Shown here: positions 37,073 to 45,729 of the stretch, piece after piece | How the letters are laid out: each line of letters opens with the position of its first letter | Position numbering within the stretch: position 1 is the stretch's first letter | From: GAS188 sp963794475 | GTDB taxonomy: Bacteria > Pseudomonadota > Alphaproteobacteria > Rhizobiales > Beijerinckiaceae | Assembly: GCA_963794475.1 (NCBI GenBank) | Contig: CAWCDW010000003.1 | Span: forward strand, 372,001-436,000 | Length of the DNA stretch: 64,000 bases | Reading direction: 5' to 3' | Program-made: the position numbers and the translations under genes | Notes under the pieces: generated by a model | The model's input: only the letters and a program-made list of their open reading frames with translations | The model's database searches: none | What the model was told of the DNA's origin: nothing

Positions 37073-39235
37073 ATGTTCGATATTCAACGCGAAGTGCTGG
37101 ATTGGGGCGGGCGCCGCCTCGTCCTCGAGACCGGCAAAGTGGCGCGTCAGGCCGACGGCGCGGTGCTCGCGACCTATGGCGACACCGTGGTGCTGGCGAC
37201 CGTGGTGGCGGCGAAGACGCCGAAGCCCGGCATCGATTTCATGCCGCTCACCGTGAATTATCAGGAGAAGGCCTTCGCGGCCGGCCGCATTCCGGGTGGC
37301 TTCTTCAAGCGCGAAGGGCGCCCATCCGAGAAGGAAGTCCTCGTCTCTCGCCTGATCGACCGGCCCATCCGGCCGCTCTTCATCGACGGTTGGCGCTGCG
37401 ACACCCAAGTGATCGTCACCGTGCTTTCCCATGATCTCGAGAATGATCCCGACATCGTCGCGATGGTCGCGGCCTCGGCGGCGCTGACGATCTCCGGCGC
37501 GCCCTTCATGGGCCCGATCGGCGGCGCGCGCGTCGCCTATGTGGACGGGCAATACGTGCTCAATCCAACGCTCGATCAGATGAAGGAGACCTCTCTCGAC
37601 CTCGTGGTCGCCGGCACGCAAGACGCCGTGCTCATGGTCGAGTCGGAAGCCAAGGAGCTTCCCGAGGATGTGATGCTCGGCGCCGTGATGTTCGGCCACA
37701 AGGGCTTCCAGCCCGTCATCGAGGCGATCATCCGCCTCGCCGAGATGGCCGGCAAGGAGCCGCGCGAGGTCGTGAAACCCGATCATTCGGCCCTGGAGAA
37801 GGCGGTGCTCGAGCTCGCCGAGGGCGATTTGCGCGCCGCCTACAAGATCACCTCCAAGCAGGAACGCTACGAAGCGGTGGACGCCGTCAAAGCGAAGATC
37901 AACGCGCATTTCTTCCCCGAAGGTCAGGAAGCGGGTGGCCACAGCAAGGAGGAGGTGGGCGCCGTCTTCAAGGAGCTGCAGGCGAAGATCGTCCGCTGGA
38001 ACATCCTTGACGACGGCACGCGCATCGACGGACGCGACGTGAAGACGGTTCGTCCGATCGTGAGCGAGGTCGGCATCTTGCCGCGCACGCATGGCTCGGC
38101 GCTCTTCACGCGCGGCGAGACCCAGGCGATGGTGGTCGCGACGCTCGGCACCGGCGATGACGAGCAATTCATCGACGAGCTCGAAGGCACGCGCAAGGAG
38201 ACCTTCCTCCTGCATTACAACTTCCCGCCTTATTCGGTTGGTGAGACGGGCCGCATGGGATCACCGGGTCGGCGCGAGATCGGCCACGGCAAGCTCGCTT
38301 GGCGCGCCGTGCATCCTTTGCTGCCGCCGCACCATGAATTTCCCTACACGATCCGCCTCGTCTCCGAGATCACCGAGTCGAATGGCTCGTCCTCGATGGC
38401 GACGGTCTGCGGCTCCTCCCTCGCCATGATGGACGCGGGCGTGCCGCTGCGGCGTCCGGTGGCCGGCATCGCCATGGGCCTCATTCTCGAAGACGAGCGC
38501 TTTGCCGTGCTCTCCGACATCCTCGGCGATGAGGATCATCTCGGCGACATGGATTTCAAGGTGGCGGGAACCGATAACGGCATCACCTCGCTGCAGATGG
38601 ACATCAAGATCACCGGCATCACCGAGGAGATCATGCGCGTCGCTCTCGCCCAGGCGAAGGACGGGCGCCTCCACATTCTTCAGGAAATGGGCAAGGCGCT
38701 GACCGGCGCGCGGGCCGAGCTCGGCCAATACGCGCCCCGGATCGAAGTGATCCAGATCCCGGTCGACAAGATCCGCGAGGTGATCGGCTCGGGCGGCAAG
38801 GTGATCCGCGAGATCGTCGAGAAGACCGGCGCCAAGATCGACATCTCCGATGACGGCATGGTCAAGGTCGCTTCCGCCAACCACGAGTCGATCGCCGCGG
38901 CGCTCAACTGGATCAAGTCCATCGCCTCCGAGCCCGAGGCCGGACACATCTACGAGGGCACGGTCGTCAAGGTGATGGAGTTCGGCGCGTTCGTGAATTT
39001 CTTCGGGCCGAAGGACGGGCTCGTCCATATCTCCGAGCTCGCGCCGCGCCGCGTGGCCAAGGTGACGGACGTGGTCAAGGAAGGCGACAAGGTGAAGGTG
39101 AAGTTCCTCGGCATGGACGAGCGGGGCAAGACCCGCCTCTCCATGAAGGTCGTCGATCAGGCGACCGGCGAGGACCTTACCGAGAAGCTGCGCGCCGAGC
39201 GCGAGGCCGAGCGGGCGCAAAAGCAGACCGCTTGA
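37073..39235 (+). CDS. pnp: polyribonucleotide nucleotidyltransferase
   Basis: About 720 aa. Phosphorolytic 3' to 5' exoribonuclease, core of the RNA degradosome. Two RNase PH cores (first from MFDIQREVLDWGGRRLVLETGKVARQADGAVLATYGDTVVLAT; second around GSALFTRGETQAMVVATLG and SSMATVCGSSLAMMDAGVP), then KH (VIGSGGKVIREIVEKTGAKIDI) and S1 (GTVVKVMEFGAFVNFFGPKDGLVHISELA). Start set at the ATG giving MFDIQRE, with GAGGA just upstream. Confidence 0.97.
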   Translation: MFDIQREVLDWGGRRLVLETGKVARQADGAVLATYGDTVVLATVVAAKTPKPGIDFMPLTVNYQEKAFAAGRIPGGFFKREGRPSEKEVLVSRLIDRPIRPLFIDGWRCDTQVIVTVLSHDLENDPDIVAMVAASAALTISGAPFMGPIGGARVAYVDGQYVLNPTLDQMKETSLDLVVAGTQDAVLMVESEAKELPEDVMLGAVMFGHKGFQPVIEAIIRLAEMAGKEPREVVKPDHSALEKAVLELAEGDLRAAYKITSKQERYEAVDAVKAKINAHFFPEGQEAGGHSKEEVGAVFKELQAKIVRWNILDDGTRIDGRDVKTVRPIVSEVGILPRTHGSALFTRGETQAMVVATLGTGDDEQFIDELEGTRKETFLLHYNFPPYSVGETGRMGSPGRREIGHGKLAWRAVHPLLPPHHEFPYTIRLVSEITESNGSSSMATVCGSSLAMMDAGVPLRRPVAGIAMGLILEDERFAVLSDILGDEDHLGDMDFKVAGTDNGITSLQMDIKITGITEEIMRVALAQAKDGRLHILQEMGKALTGARAELGQYAPRIEVIQIPVDKIREVIGSGGKVIREIVEKTGAKIDISDDGMVKVASANHESIAAALNWIKSIASEPEAGHIYEGTVVKVMEFGAFVNFFGPKDGLVHISELAPRRVAKVTDVVKEGDKVKVKFLGMDERGKTRLSMKVVDQATGEDLTEKLRAEREAERAQKQTA

Positions 39236-39248
39236 TTGTTTCCCGCGT

Positions 39249-39273
39249 CGCGCCCTCCTGCGCGGAGGGCGCG
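39249..39273 (+). terminator. hairpin after pnp
   Basis: Perfect 10-bp stem CGCGCCCTCC / GGAGGGCGCG with a 5-nt loop, 13 bases after the pnp stop. The following GGGGTTTGC is not a strong T-tail, so the hairpin may act as an mRNA-end stabiliser or an imperfect terminator. Confidence 0.5.
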
Positions 39274-39377
39274 GCACGGGGTTTGCTTCCCGTAAGGCCG
39301 CGGCACGATGGAGCCTGGCCGCTTTTTTGAAGAAGCCGTTGCCCCTTGCGCATCAGGCTTCGCCCGGGGGTCGCCTC

Positions 39378-40745
39378 ATGGCCGAAGCCGTGCCGCCGGT
39401 GTCCATCCAAGCACGAGACTCGGCGAGCTTCGCGCCCTCTCACAGGATCGTGGTCGTCGGCGGCGGAGCCGCCGGGCTCGAGCTCGCGACGCGTCTCGGA
39501 GACCGGCTCGGCAAGCGTCGGCTTGCCGAGATCATCCTCGTCGAAAGGAGCCGCACGCATTTGTGGAAGCCGCTCCTGCACGCGGTCGCGGCGGGTAGCA
39601 TGGATGCGAGCGAGCATCAGCTCAACTATTTGGCTCAAGCCCATTGGCACCACTTCCGCTACCAACTCGGCGAGATGGTTGGGCTCGATCGGGCCGGCAA
39701 GCGCGTGCATCTCGCCGCGACCTTCGACGAGGAAGGGCGGCGGATCACTGCGGCGCGCAGTGTGGGCTACGATACGCTGGTGATCGCCATCGGCAGCATC
39801 ACGAATGATTTCGGCACACCGGGCGCCGCCGAGCACGCTGTGCCGCTCGAGACGCCCGAGCAAGCGGAGCGCTTCCACCATCGCCTGGTGAATGCTTTCC
39901 TGCGGGCCCAGTCCCAGGACGACGCCGTTCAGCCCGGACAATTACATGTCGCCATCATCGGCGCTGGCGCGACGGGTACCGAGCTCGCGGCGGAATTGTA
40001 TCAGACGGCCCGCGAGGTCGCCGCCTTCGGCCTCGATCATGTCGATCCCGACAAGGACATTCGCATCGTCCTCGTCGAGGCCGCCGAGCGCATTCTGCCG
40101 GCCTTGCCCGAACGCATTTCGGCCGCGACGCTGGAGATCCTGCGCAAGCTCGGCGTCGAGGTGCGCACGAAGGCGCGCGTGGCCGAGGTGCGCGCCGATG
40201 GTGTGAGGCTCGCGAGCGGCGAGGTCATCCCGTCGGAGCTCGTGGTCTGGGCCGCGGGCGTGAAGGGCCCGGACGTGCTGCACGATCTCGACGGACTCGA
40301 GGTGAACCGCGTCAATCAGCTCGTGGTGACCGCAAACTTGCAGACGACGCGAGATCCCGACATCTTCGCCATCGGCGATTGCGCCGCCTGCCCGCAGCCG
40401 GGTCAAGACCAGCCGGTGCCGCCCCGCGCGCAAGCGGCGCATCAGCAGGCCTCACATCTCGTGCGGCAATTGAAGCGGCGGCTCGACGGCAAGCCGCTCG
40501 AGCCCTTCGTCTACCGCGACTTCGGCTCGCTCGTCTCGTTCGGGCGCTTGGGAGCGATCGGCAACCTGATGGGCCTCCTCCTGGGCAAGGGCCTCTTCAT
40601 CGAAGGCGCGCTGGCGCGCCTCATGTATCGATCGCTATACAAGATGCACGAGACGGCGCTGCACGGTCTCTCGAAAACATTGATCGGCAGTTTGACGCGT
40701 GGCCTTTCGCGCGGCCGCGGCGAGCCGAGAGTCAAGCTGCACTGA
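39378..40745 (+). CDS. ndh: type II NADH dehydrogenase (NDH-2)
   Basis: About 455 aa. Membrane-associated flavoprotein passing electrons from NADH to quinone without proton pumping. FAD Rossmann motif RIVVVGGGAAGLELATRLG, LVERSRTHLWKPLLHAVAAGSMD, NAD Rossmann motif HVAIIGAGATGTELAAEL, IRIVLVEAAERILPALPERIS, and DIFAIGDCAA. A C-terminal amphipathic part (GLLLGKGLFIEGALARLMYRSLY) suits membrane attachment. ATG chosen over an upstream TTG that would add 17 residues. Separated from pnp by a hairpin, so probably its own unit. Confidence 0.93.
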   Translation: MAEAVPPVSIQARDSASFAPSHRIVVVGGGAAGLELATRLGDRLGKRRLAEIILVERSRTHLWKPLLHAVAAGSMDASEHQLNYLAQAHWHHFRYQLGEMVGLDRAGKRVHLAATFDEEGRRITAARSVGYDTLVIAIGSITNDFGTPGAAEHAVPLETPEQAERFHHRLVNAFLRAQSQDDAVQPGQLHVAIIGAGATGTELAAELYQTAREVAAFGLDHVDPDKDIRIVLVEAAERILPALPERISAATLEILRKLGVEVRTKARVAEVRADGVRLASGEVIPSELVVWAAGVKGPDVLHDLDGLEVNRVNQLVVTANLQTTRDPDIFAIGDCAACPQPGQDQPVPPRAQAAHQQASHLVRQLKRRLDGKPLEPFVYRDFGSLVSFGRLGAIGNLMGLLLGKGLFIEGALARLMYRSLYKMHETALHGLSKTLIGSLTRGLSRGRGEPRVKLH

Positions 40746-40746
40746 C

Positions 40747-40763
40747 GCTTCGCGGCGCGAAGC
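40747..40763. terminator. hairpin between convergent genes
   Basis: GCTTCGC / GCGAAGC with a 3-nt loop, in the 33-bp gap between the NDH-2 stop and the stop of the minus-strand DOPA-dioxygenase-like gene. Could serve as a bidirectional terminator; no clear T-run. Confidence 0.4.
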
Positions 40764-40778
40764 TCGCTGAAATCAACC

Positions 40779-41234
40779 CTATTCCGGCGAGAGATGGGGC
40801 TGCGTGTTCGGCTCGAGCGGGGGCTCGGGCGCATCGGTTTCCGGCAGGCGGCTCGCGTCGAGCTTCAGGACACTTCCCATCCAAAGCGCGTGATTGAGAT
40901 GGTCGTCCCGAGGGCGGTCGGTGTTGGGATGAACGAGGATCGTCAGGCCGAGCCGGTTGAGCATCAGCCAGGGCACGATCTTGGGGAACACCTCCTTGGC
41001 AAAGGAGATCTGGAACATGGGGCTTGGATGCGGGCCGACCGGCACATCATGCCAGGAGCCGTTGCGCACGAGGAAGCGCTCGGCCACGAGCTCGCGCAAG
41101 CGCTCGGCTTTGTCGCGTGTCGTCGAGGGATCATAGTAGATATGGGCATGGAAGCTCGTTATCCGTGACAAATCCTCGGGCGCCCTTGCTTTGTCCGACG
41201 GCTTCTCGCCTTGGCTTCTCGCCTTCGTCTCCAT
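40779..41234 (-). CDS. DOPA 4,5-dioxygenase family protein
   Basis: About 151 aa. Contains FHAHIYYDPSTTRDKAERLRELV, PVGPHPSPMFQISFAKEVF, WLMLNRLGLTILVHPNT and HALWMGSVLKLD: the His-rich pattern of the small DOPA 4,5-dioxygenase-like family. The histidines (FHAHIYY, GPHP, VHPNT, NHALW) could form a metal site. Aromatic-ring opening is the named activity, but bacterial members are mostly uncharacterised. Strong ribosome-binding site (GAGGGAGG). Same strand as, and 28 bp from, the aldolase/dehydrogenase gene. Confidence 0.85.
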   Translation of the reverse strand: METKARSQGEKPSDKARAPEDLSRITSFHAHIYYDPSTTRDKAERLRELVAERFLVRNGSWHDVPVGPHPSPMFQISFAKEVFPKIVPWLMLNRLGLTILVHPNTDRPRDDHLNHALWMGSVLKLDASRLPETDAPEPPLEPNTQPHLSPE

Positions 41235-41262
41235 TTTTGGATCCTCCCTCGCTCGGCTGCCC

Positions 41263-43320
41263 TCACCGCATCATCGCGGCGACATTTCCGCCGTCGACCG
41301 TCATCACATCCCCGGTCGTCTTTTGCATCAGCGCCTGCGCCAGGAAGGCCTCGGCCACGTCTTCCGCCCTGACCTCCTCGCCCAGGAGATTGCCGGCCAT
41401 ATACGCGGAAGCCGAGAGGCCGCGCGCCTCGGCGCGGCTTTCAATCATCTTCGGCGTCAAAAGGCCGGAGCGGATGCGATCGGGGTTGAGCGCGTTGGCG
41501 CGGATGCCGTCGGCGCCGTGCTCCACCGCGTATTGACGCACCAGGGCAAGAAGCGCGGCCTTCGACGTTCCATAGGCGCCGAAGCTCGGCCCGGGATTCA
41601 CCGCTTGCTTCGACACGTTGAAAAGAAGCGCGCCGCCGAGCTTTTGCCGCTTCATGACCGCGACCGCGGCGCGCGCCACATTCTGATGCGCGAAAAAATT
41701 GATCTCGAAGCTTTTGCGCAAGACCTCGTCCGGCATCTCGGCCATCATGCCGGTGAGCGCGGCCCCCGCGTTCGACACCACAATGTCGAGGCCGCCGAAG
41801 CTTTCGACGACTGCGGCAAAAGCGGCTTCGACCGACGCCCTGTCCGTCACGTCGCAGGGAAGGCCGAGCGTGTTTCCGCCGAGCAATTTCGCGGCCTCGG
41901 CGACGCCTTTCGCATCGATGTCGAGGATTGCGACCTCGGCGCCTTCGCGCGCGAAAGCCCTCGCCGTCGCGGCGCCGATCACCCCCGCTCCTCCGGTGAC
42001 GATGACGACATGGCGGGCGAGGCGCTTGGGCGACGATTTGCCGAGCTTTGCCTGCTCGAGCGACCAGTATTCCATGTCGAACTGATCGTCCTCGCCGATC
42101 GGCTCGAAACGGCCGATCGCCTCCGCGCCGCTGATCGAGCCCATCGCCGCCTCGAAGAGATCGCCCGCGACCTTGGCCTCCGCCTTGTCCTTGCCCACGC
42201 CGAGAAAGCCCACTCCGGGAAGGATGATGACGCGCGGCATCGGGTCGAGCGCCTTCTTGATGCCGCCGGCCCGTCGGTTCTGGCGCGCGAAATAGGCTTC
42301 ATAATCGCCGACATACTCCCGCACCGCTCGCGTCGCGCCCTCTTCCCAGCCGTCGAGCGCGCCGCGTTTCGGGGGCGCCAGCACGAGCGGCTTGCCCTTG
42401 AGGCGGATGATGTGATCAGGCGTTGCCGGCCCACGCTGCGCGCAGGCCGAGAGTTTCTCGTCCGCCAGGAAGGCTTCGATCTCGGCCCCTTCGCGGCAGT
42501 CGAAAATCCAACGGCGGGGAGATTGGCCTCGGGCCGCCGCGCCGAGCGCCCCCCGCAAGATCGGGAAAAGCTCCGCCTTCTCCGGACCCTTATCGCGCGC
42601 CCGCGGCGCAGGCCTCGCGCCCGGTTTGACGCCAGCCGCGATATGGTTCTCGGCGAGCGTCACGAGCTCGATCATGCGTTCATACGCCGCGCGCGCCGTA
42701 TCGCCGAAGGAGAAAATGCCATGCTTGATCAGCATGAGCCCTTCGACATGCGGATTTGCCTCGAAGGCCGAAGCGGCCGCCTTCGCGAGACCGAAGCCCG
42801 GGAGCACATAGGGAACGCAAGCGAGGCGCTTTCCAAAAATGCGCCGGCAGATCTCCTCGGCATCGGGCTGATCGGCGATCGAAACCGCGGCGACCGAGTG
42901 CGTGTGATCGACGAATTTATGCGGCAGGAAGGCGTGCAACAGGGTCTCGACCGATGGGTTCGGCGCGGCGCTGTCGAGGAGGTTGGCGCGCTGCACGCTC
43001 ACCATGTCCTCATCCGTCAACTTGTCGAGCGAGCGAAGCCGCAAGAGCGGCTCGAGCCGAACGGCCGGGTGACCTTCGGGCTCGATGGTGGCGAGATCCC
43101 AACCGCTCCCCTTGACGCACAGCACGCGCACCTCATCGCCGTAGACGTCGCGCATCTTCGTCTTCACCGAGGTGTTGCCGCCGCCATGAAGCACGAGCCG
43201 CCAGTCGGAACCGAGAAGGCGAGCGCTGTAGGTGCGCAAGGCGACGTCCTCGCCGACACCCCTCCCCGCGTAATACGCGACGGCGCGCTTCGCCTCCGCG
43301 TCGGACCAGCGGCTCTCCAT
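41263..43320 (-). CDS. bifunctional class II aldolase / short-chain dehydrogenase (RhaD-like)
   Basis: About 685 aa. N-terminal class II aldolase (AraD/FucA) domain with LVLHGGGNTSVKTKMRDVYGDEV, VDHTHSVAAVSIAD (metal His) and LIKHGIFSFGDT; C-terminal SDR with VTGGAGVIGAATARAFAREG (NAD-binding), SNAGAALTGMM, NVSKQ and catalytic YGTSK. This fusion is the RhaD-type rhamnulose-1-phosphate aldolase / lactaldehyde dehydrogenase found in alphaproteobacteria, though members also serve other sugars. No other rhamnose genes are in the window, so the substrate is not secure. Start directly abuts the PPK2 stop (TGAATG). Confidence 0.88.
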   Translation of the reverse strand: MESRWSDAEAKRAVAYYAGRGVGEDVALRTYSARLLGSDWRLVLHGGGNTSVKTKMRDVYGDEVRVLCVKGSGWDLATIEPEGHPAVRLEPLLRLRSLDKLTDEDMVSVQRANLLDSAAPNPSVETLLHAFLPHKFVDHTHSVAAVSIADQPDAEEICRRIFGKRLACVPYVLPGFGLAKAAASAFEANPHVEGLMLIKHGIFSFGDTARAAYERMIELVTLAENHIAAGVKPGARPAPRARDKGPEKAELFPILRGALGAAARGQSPRRWIFDCREGAEIEAFLADEKLSACAQRGPATPDHIIRLKGKPLVLAPPKRGALDGWEEGATRAVREYVGDYEAYFARQNRRAGGIKKALDPMPRVIILPGVGFLGVGKDKAEAKVAGDLFEAAMGSISGAEAIGRFEPIGEDDQFDMEYWSLEQAKLGKSSPKRLARHVVIVTGGAGVIGAATARAFAREGAEVAILDIDAKGVAEAAKLLGGNTLGLPCDVTDRASVEAAFAAVVESFGGLDIVVSNAGAALTGMMAEMPDEVLRKSFEINFFAHQNVARAAVAVMKRQKLGGALLFNVSKQAVNPGPSFGAYGTSKAALLALVRQYAVEHGADGIRANALNPDRIRSGLLTPKMIESRAEARGLSASAYMAGNLLGEEVRAEDVAEAFLAQALMQKTTGDVMTVDGGNVAAMMR

Positions 43321-44152
43321 TCAGGACTCCTGCGCCTCGTGATACTTCTTGCGGATCGCCTCGAGATTGACCGTGGGCTTCGGTCGCGAGATTTTCAGCT
43401 CGTCGAGCGAATCGGCGATGATCTCGGAAGCCACGAAATTGCGTATGTGCTTGCGGTCGGACGGCACCACATACCAGGGCGCGCGCTCGGTGCTCGTCCT
43501 CGACAGCGCGTCCTCGTAGGCCTTCCTGTAATCGTCCCAGAGCGCGCGCTCGGTATAATCGTCCTCGCTGATCTTCCAGCGCTTGTCGGGATCGTCGAGC
43601 CTATCCTTGAAGCGGCGAAGCTGCTCATCCTTGGAAATATGCAAGAAGAGCTTGACCACGGTCGTGCCATTGCGCTGCAAAAGCTTCTCGAAGGCATTGA
43701 TCATCTCATATCGCTTCGACCAGACCTTCTTCGGGACGAGCTTGTGGACCCGCTCGACCAGCACGGCTTCGTAATGGCTCCGGTTGAAGATGGATACCCA
43801 GCCCTTGGCGGGCGCGCTCTTGTGATGGCGCCAGAGGAAGTCATGCGCGGCTTCCTCGGGCGTCGGCACCTTGAAGGCGGCAACGGTGCAGCTCATCGGG
43901 ATTCATCGTGGACAAGATGTGCTTGACGACACTGTCCTTGCCGGCGGCATCCAGGCCTTGCAGCACGATCAGCACCGAATGGCGACGCTCGGCGTAAATG
44001 CGCAGCTGCTGATCGGCTATCCGAGCGCGATTCTTTTCAACCCGCTCGGCGATCTCTTTGTCGTCATGCGGCACTTCCGGAAAGCGCGGGTCGATGCGAC
44101 CGAGCCGCACTTTCGCGGCAGGCTTGACGACGCATTCTTTGCGGTAATCCAT
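43321..44152 (-). pseudogene. ppk2: polyphosphate kinase 2 family enzyme, reading frame broken once
   Basis: Starts MDYRKECVVKPAAKVRLG; Walker A VLIVLQGLDAAGKDSVVKH, reads to ILSTMNP and then leaves frame near 43895-43900. The next frame resumes with MSCTVAAFKVPTPEEAAHDFLWRHHK and contains IFNRSHYEAVLVERVHKLVP (lid/Walker B region), YTERALWDDYRKAYEDAL and APWYVVPSDRKHIRN. Dropping one base gives 276 aa, a normal PPK2 length; FNRSHYE places it near class III (polyphosphate:AMP/ADP phosphotransferases). Error or mutation cannot be told apart. A perfect hairpin covers its ribosome-binding site. Adjacent to the aldolase gene. Confidence 0.85.
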
Positions 44153-44153
44153 C

Positions 44154-44192
44154 GTGGCGCTCCCCTGGGAGCGCCACGCCCGCATGCGGGCG
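44154..44192 (-). promoter_or_regulatory. two perfect palindromes over the ppk2 ribosome-binding site
   Basis: On the minus strand, just upstream of the ppk2 ATG, a 10-bp perfect stem GTGGCGCTCC / GGAGCGCCAC (44154-44177, 4-nt loop) holds the GGGGAG ribosome-binding site. Next to it is a 16-bp perfect palindrome, CGCCCGCATGCGGGCG (44177-44192). Folded, the first stem would block translation initiation, so this is a candidate RNA-level control element. No terminator-like T-run follows. Confidence 0.5.
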
Positions 44193-44271
44193 CAATGGCG
44201 CTCTCCGTTCCTGCCCTTTTGCGGGTTTTGAAAGGCTATCTCGGCCTTCGGCGCCGCGGGCTCCCCGGAGG

Positions 44272-45504
44272 CTATCTCCCCGCGCGAAGCGCGTCGAGCA
44301 CGACACCGCCTGGCCGGCCGGTCTGCGGCAGGCCGAGCTTGGCCTCGTAAGACTTGATGGCCTCGTGCGTCTTGGCGCCCACGGCGCCGTCGGGCGTGCC
44401 TACATCATAGCCGCGCTGCGTGAGGAGAGCTTGCACCTCCTTGCGCTCGGCGCGCGAGAGGCCGCGATCATTCGTCGGCCAGGTGCCGACGAGAGGGCCT
44501 GCCCCCCTCAGCCTGTCGGAAAGAATCGAGATCGCCAGCGCATAGGATTCGGCCGCGTTATAGGAATAGATCGCATCGAAATTATGCGTCACCAGGAACG
44601 CCGGCCCTTCGCGCCCGGCCGGGACGATGAGCCCCGCCGTGCCCGCCGCCGGCAGCGCGCGCCCGTCGGCACGCCTGACACCCGCTGCCGCCCAGGCGGA
44701 AAACGGCCGCTTTGCGCCGCGCCCGGTCGGCCCGTGGTATCCTTGCGGCAAGACGACCTCGAAGCCCCAGCTTTCTCCCGTCGCCCAGCCGGCTTTCCTC
44801 AGGAAATTCGCCGTCGAGCCGAGCGCATTCGGCACCGAATCGACGATGTCGCGCCTGCCGCTCCCGTCCATGTCGACCGCGAGCCGCATGAAGGTCGAGG
44901 GCATGAATTGCGTATGGCCGAAGGCGCCCGCCCAGGAGCCGACGAGATGGGCCGGATTGACGTTGCCGTCATCGATGATCTTCAGCGTCGCGATCAGCTC
45001 GCCACGAAAATACGACGACTTCTCGCCGTAGCAGGCGAGCGTGGCGAGCGATTGCACCAGGGGACGCTTGCCGATGGATTTGCCGAAATCGGATTCGACT
45101 CCCCAGACGGCGACCACGACATAGCGATCGACACCGAAGCGCGCTTCGACCGCATCGAGCGTCGAGCGCCATTGCGCCAGCATGGCACGGCCGTCCGCGA
45201 TGCGCTGATCATCGACGAGGGCGGCGAGATAATCCCAGATCGGCGTCTTGAACTCGGGCTGCTGCTGCTGCAAGTCGAGTACCGTCTTGTCGGGGGAGAG
45301 CGCGCTCGTTTGCGAATCGAAGGTCGCGGCGGAGACGCCCTTGGCTGCGGCCTCCGCCCGCATGCCCTGCAGGCAAGCGGCGAAATCCTGTTCGGCATGG
45401 GCCGGGGTCGAGACGGTAAAGCTCGTGAGCCCGACCGCTCCGAAGAGGAGGGCCGGGAGGAAGCGATTTCGCAGGAGAAAGATGACGTTCGGCATGGGCG
45501 CCAT
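44272..45504 (-). CDS. lytic murein transglycosylase, MltB type, with peptidoglycan-binding domain
   Basis: About 410 aa. Signal sequence (LPALLFGAVGLTSFTVSTPAHA). SLT_2 domain: VVAVWGVESDFGKSIGKRPLVQSLATLACYG (catalytic Glu in WGVESDFG), GSWAGAFGHTQFMPSTFMRLAVDMDGSGRRDI, then NFDAIYSYNAAESYALAI. C-terminal PG_binding_1 domain (VQALLTQRGYDVGTPDGAVGAKTHEAIKSYEAKLG). Cleaves glycan strands, making 1,6-anhydro ends. No lipobox, so a soluble periplasmic enzyme. A near-match CtrA site lies just before its start. Confidence 0.92.
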   Translation of the reverse strand: MAPMPNVIFLLRNRFLPALLFGAVGLTSFTVSTPAHAEQDFAACLQGMRAEAAAKGVSAATFDSQTSALSPDKTVLDLQQQQPEFKTPIWDYLAALVDDQRIADGRAMLAQWRSTLDAVEARFGVDRYVVVAVWGVESDFGKSIGKRPLVQSLATLACYGEKSSYFRGELIATLKIIDDGNVNPAHLVGSWAGAFGHTQFMPSTFMRLAVDMDGSGRRDIVDSVPNALGSTANFLRKAGWATGESWGFEVVLPQGYHGPTGRGAKRPFSAWAAAGVRRADGRALPAAGTAGLIVPAGREGPAFLVTHNFDAIYSYNAAESYALAISILSDRLRGAGPLVGTWPTNDRGLSRAERKEVQALLTQRGYDVGTPDGAVGAKTHEAIKSYEAKLGLPQTGRPGGVVLDALRAGR

Positions 45505-45519
45505 TTAAGCGGTGCTTAT
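45505..45519. promoter_or_regulatory. near-match CtrA box before the transglycosylase gene
   Basis: TTAA-GCGGTGC-TTAT, one base from TTAA-N7-TTAA, directly upstream of the start codon at 45504. Two looser TTAA/TAAG pieces follow. Short motifs like this arise by chance, so support is weak. Confidence 0.25.
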
Positions 45520-45729
45520 GGTTAAAAATGGGTAAGGAAACGAAGCTCAGGGGGAGGCAATGAAGGAGTTAAGCCGGACAACGCGCGCGCAAGATGGCGC
45601 GGACAACCTGTGTGCTCACGAGAGCGCCACGACACAGCTTCCTCACCGGCCACGTCTGCCTTATAAGCGCGAGCCTTCAGCATCAGCTCGCGATGATCAT
45701 TCGCCGTTCCCAGCCAGCCGGAGACCTTG

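Noticed and set aside
41191..43926. 911-codon open frame on the plus strand opposite the aldolase/dehydrogenase gene
   Set aside because: Covers a well-identified fusion enzyme in antisense; no family motifs of its own.
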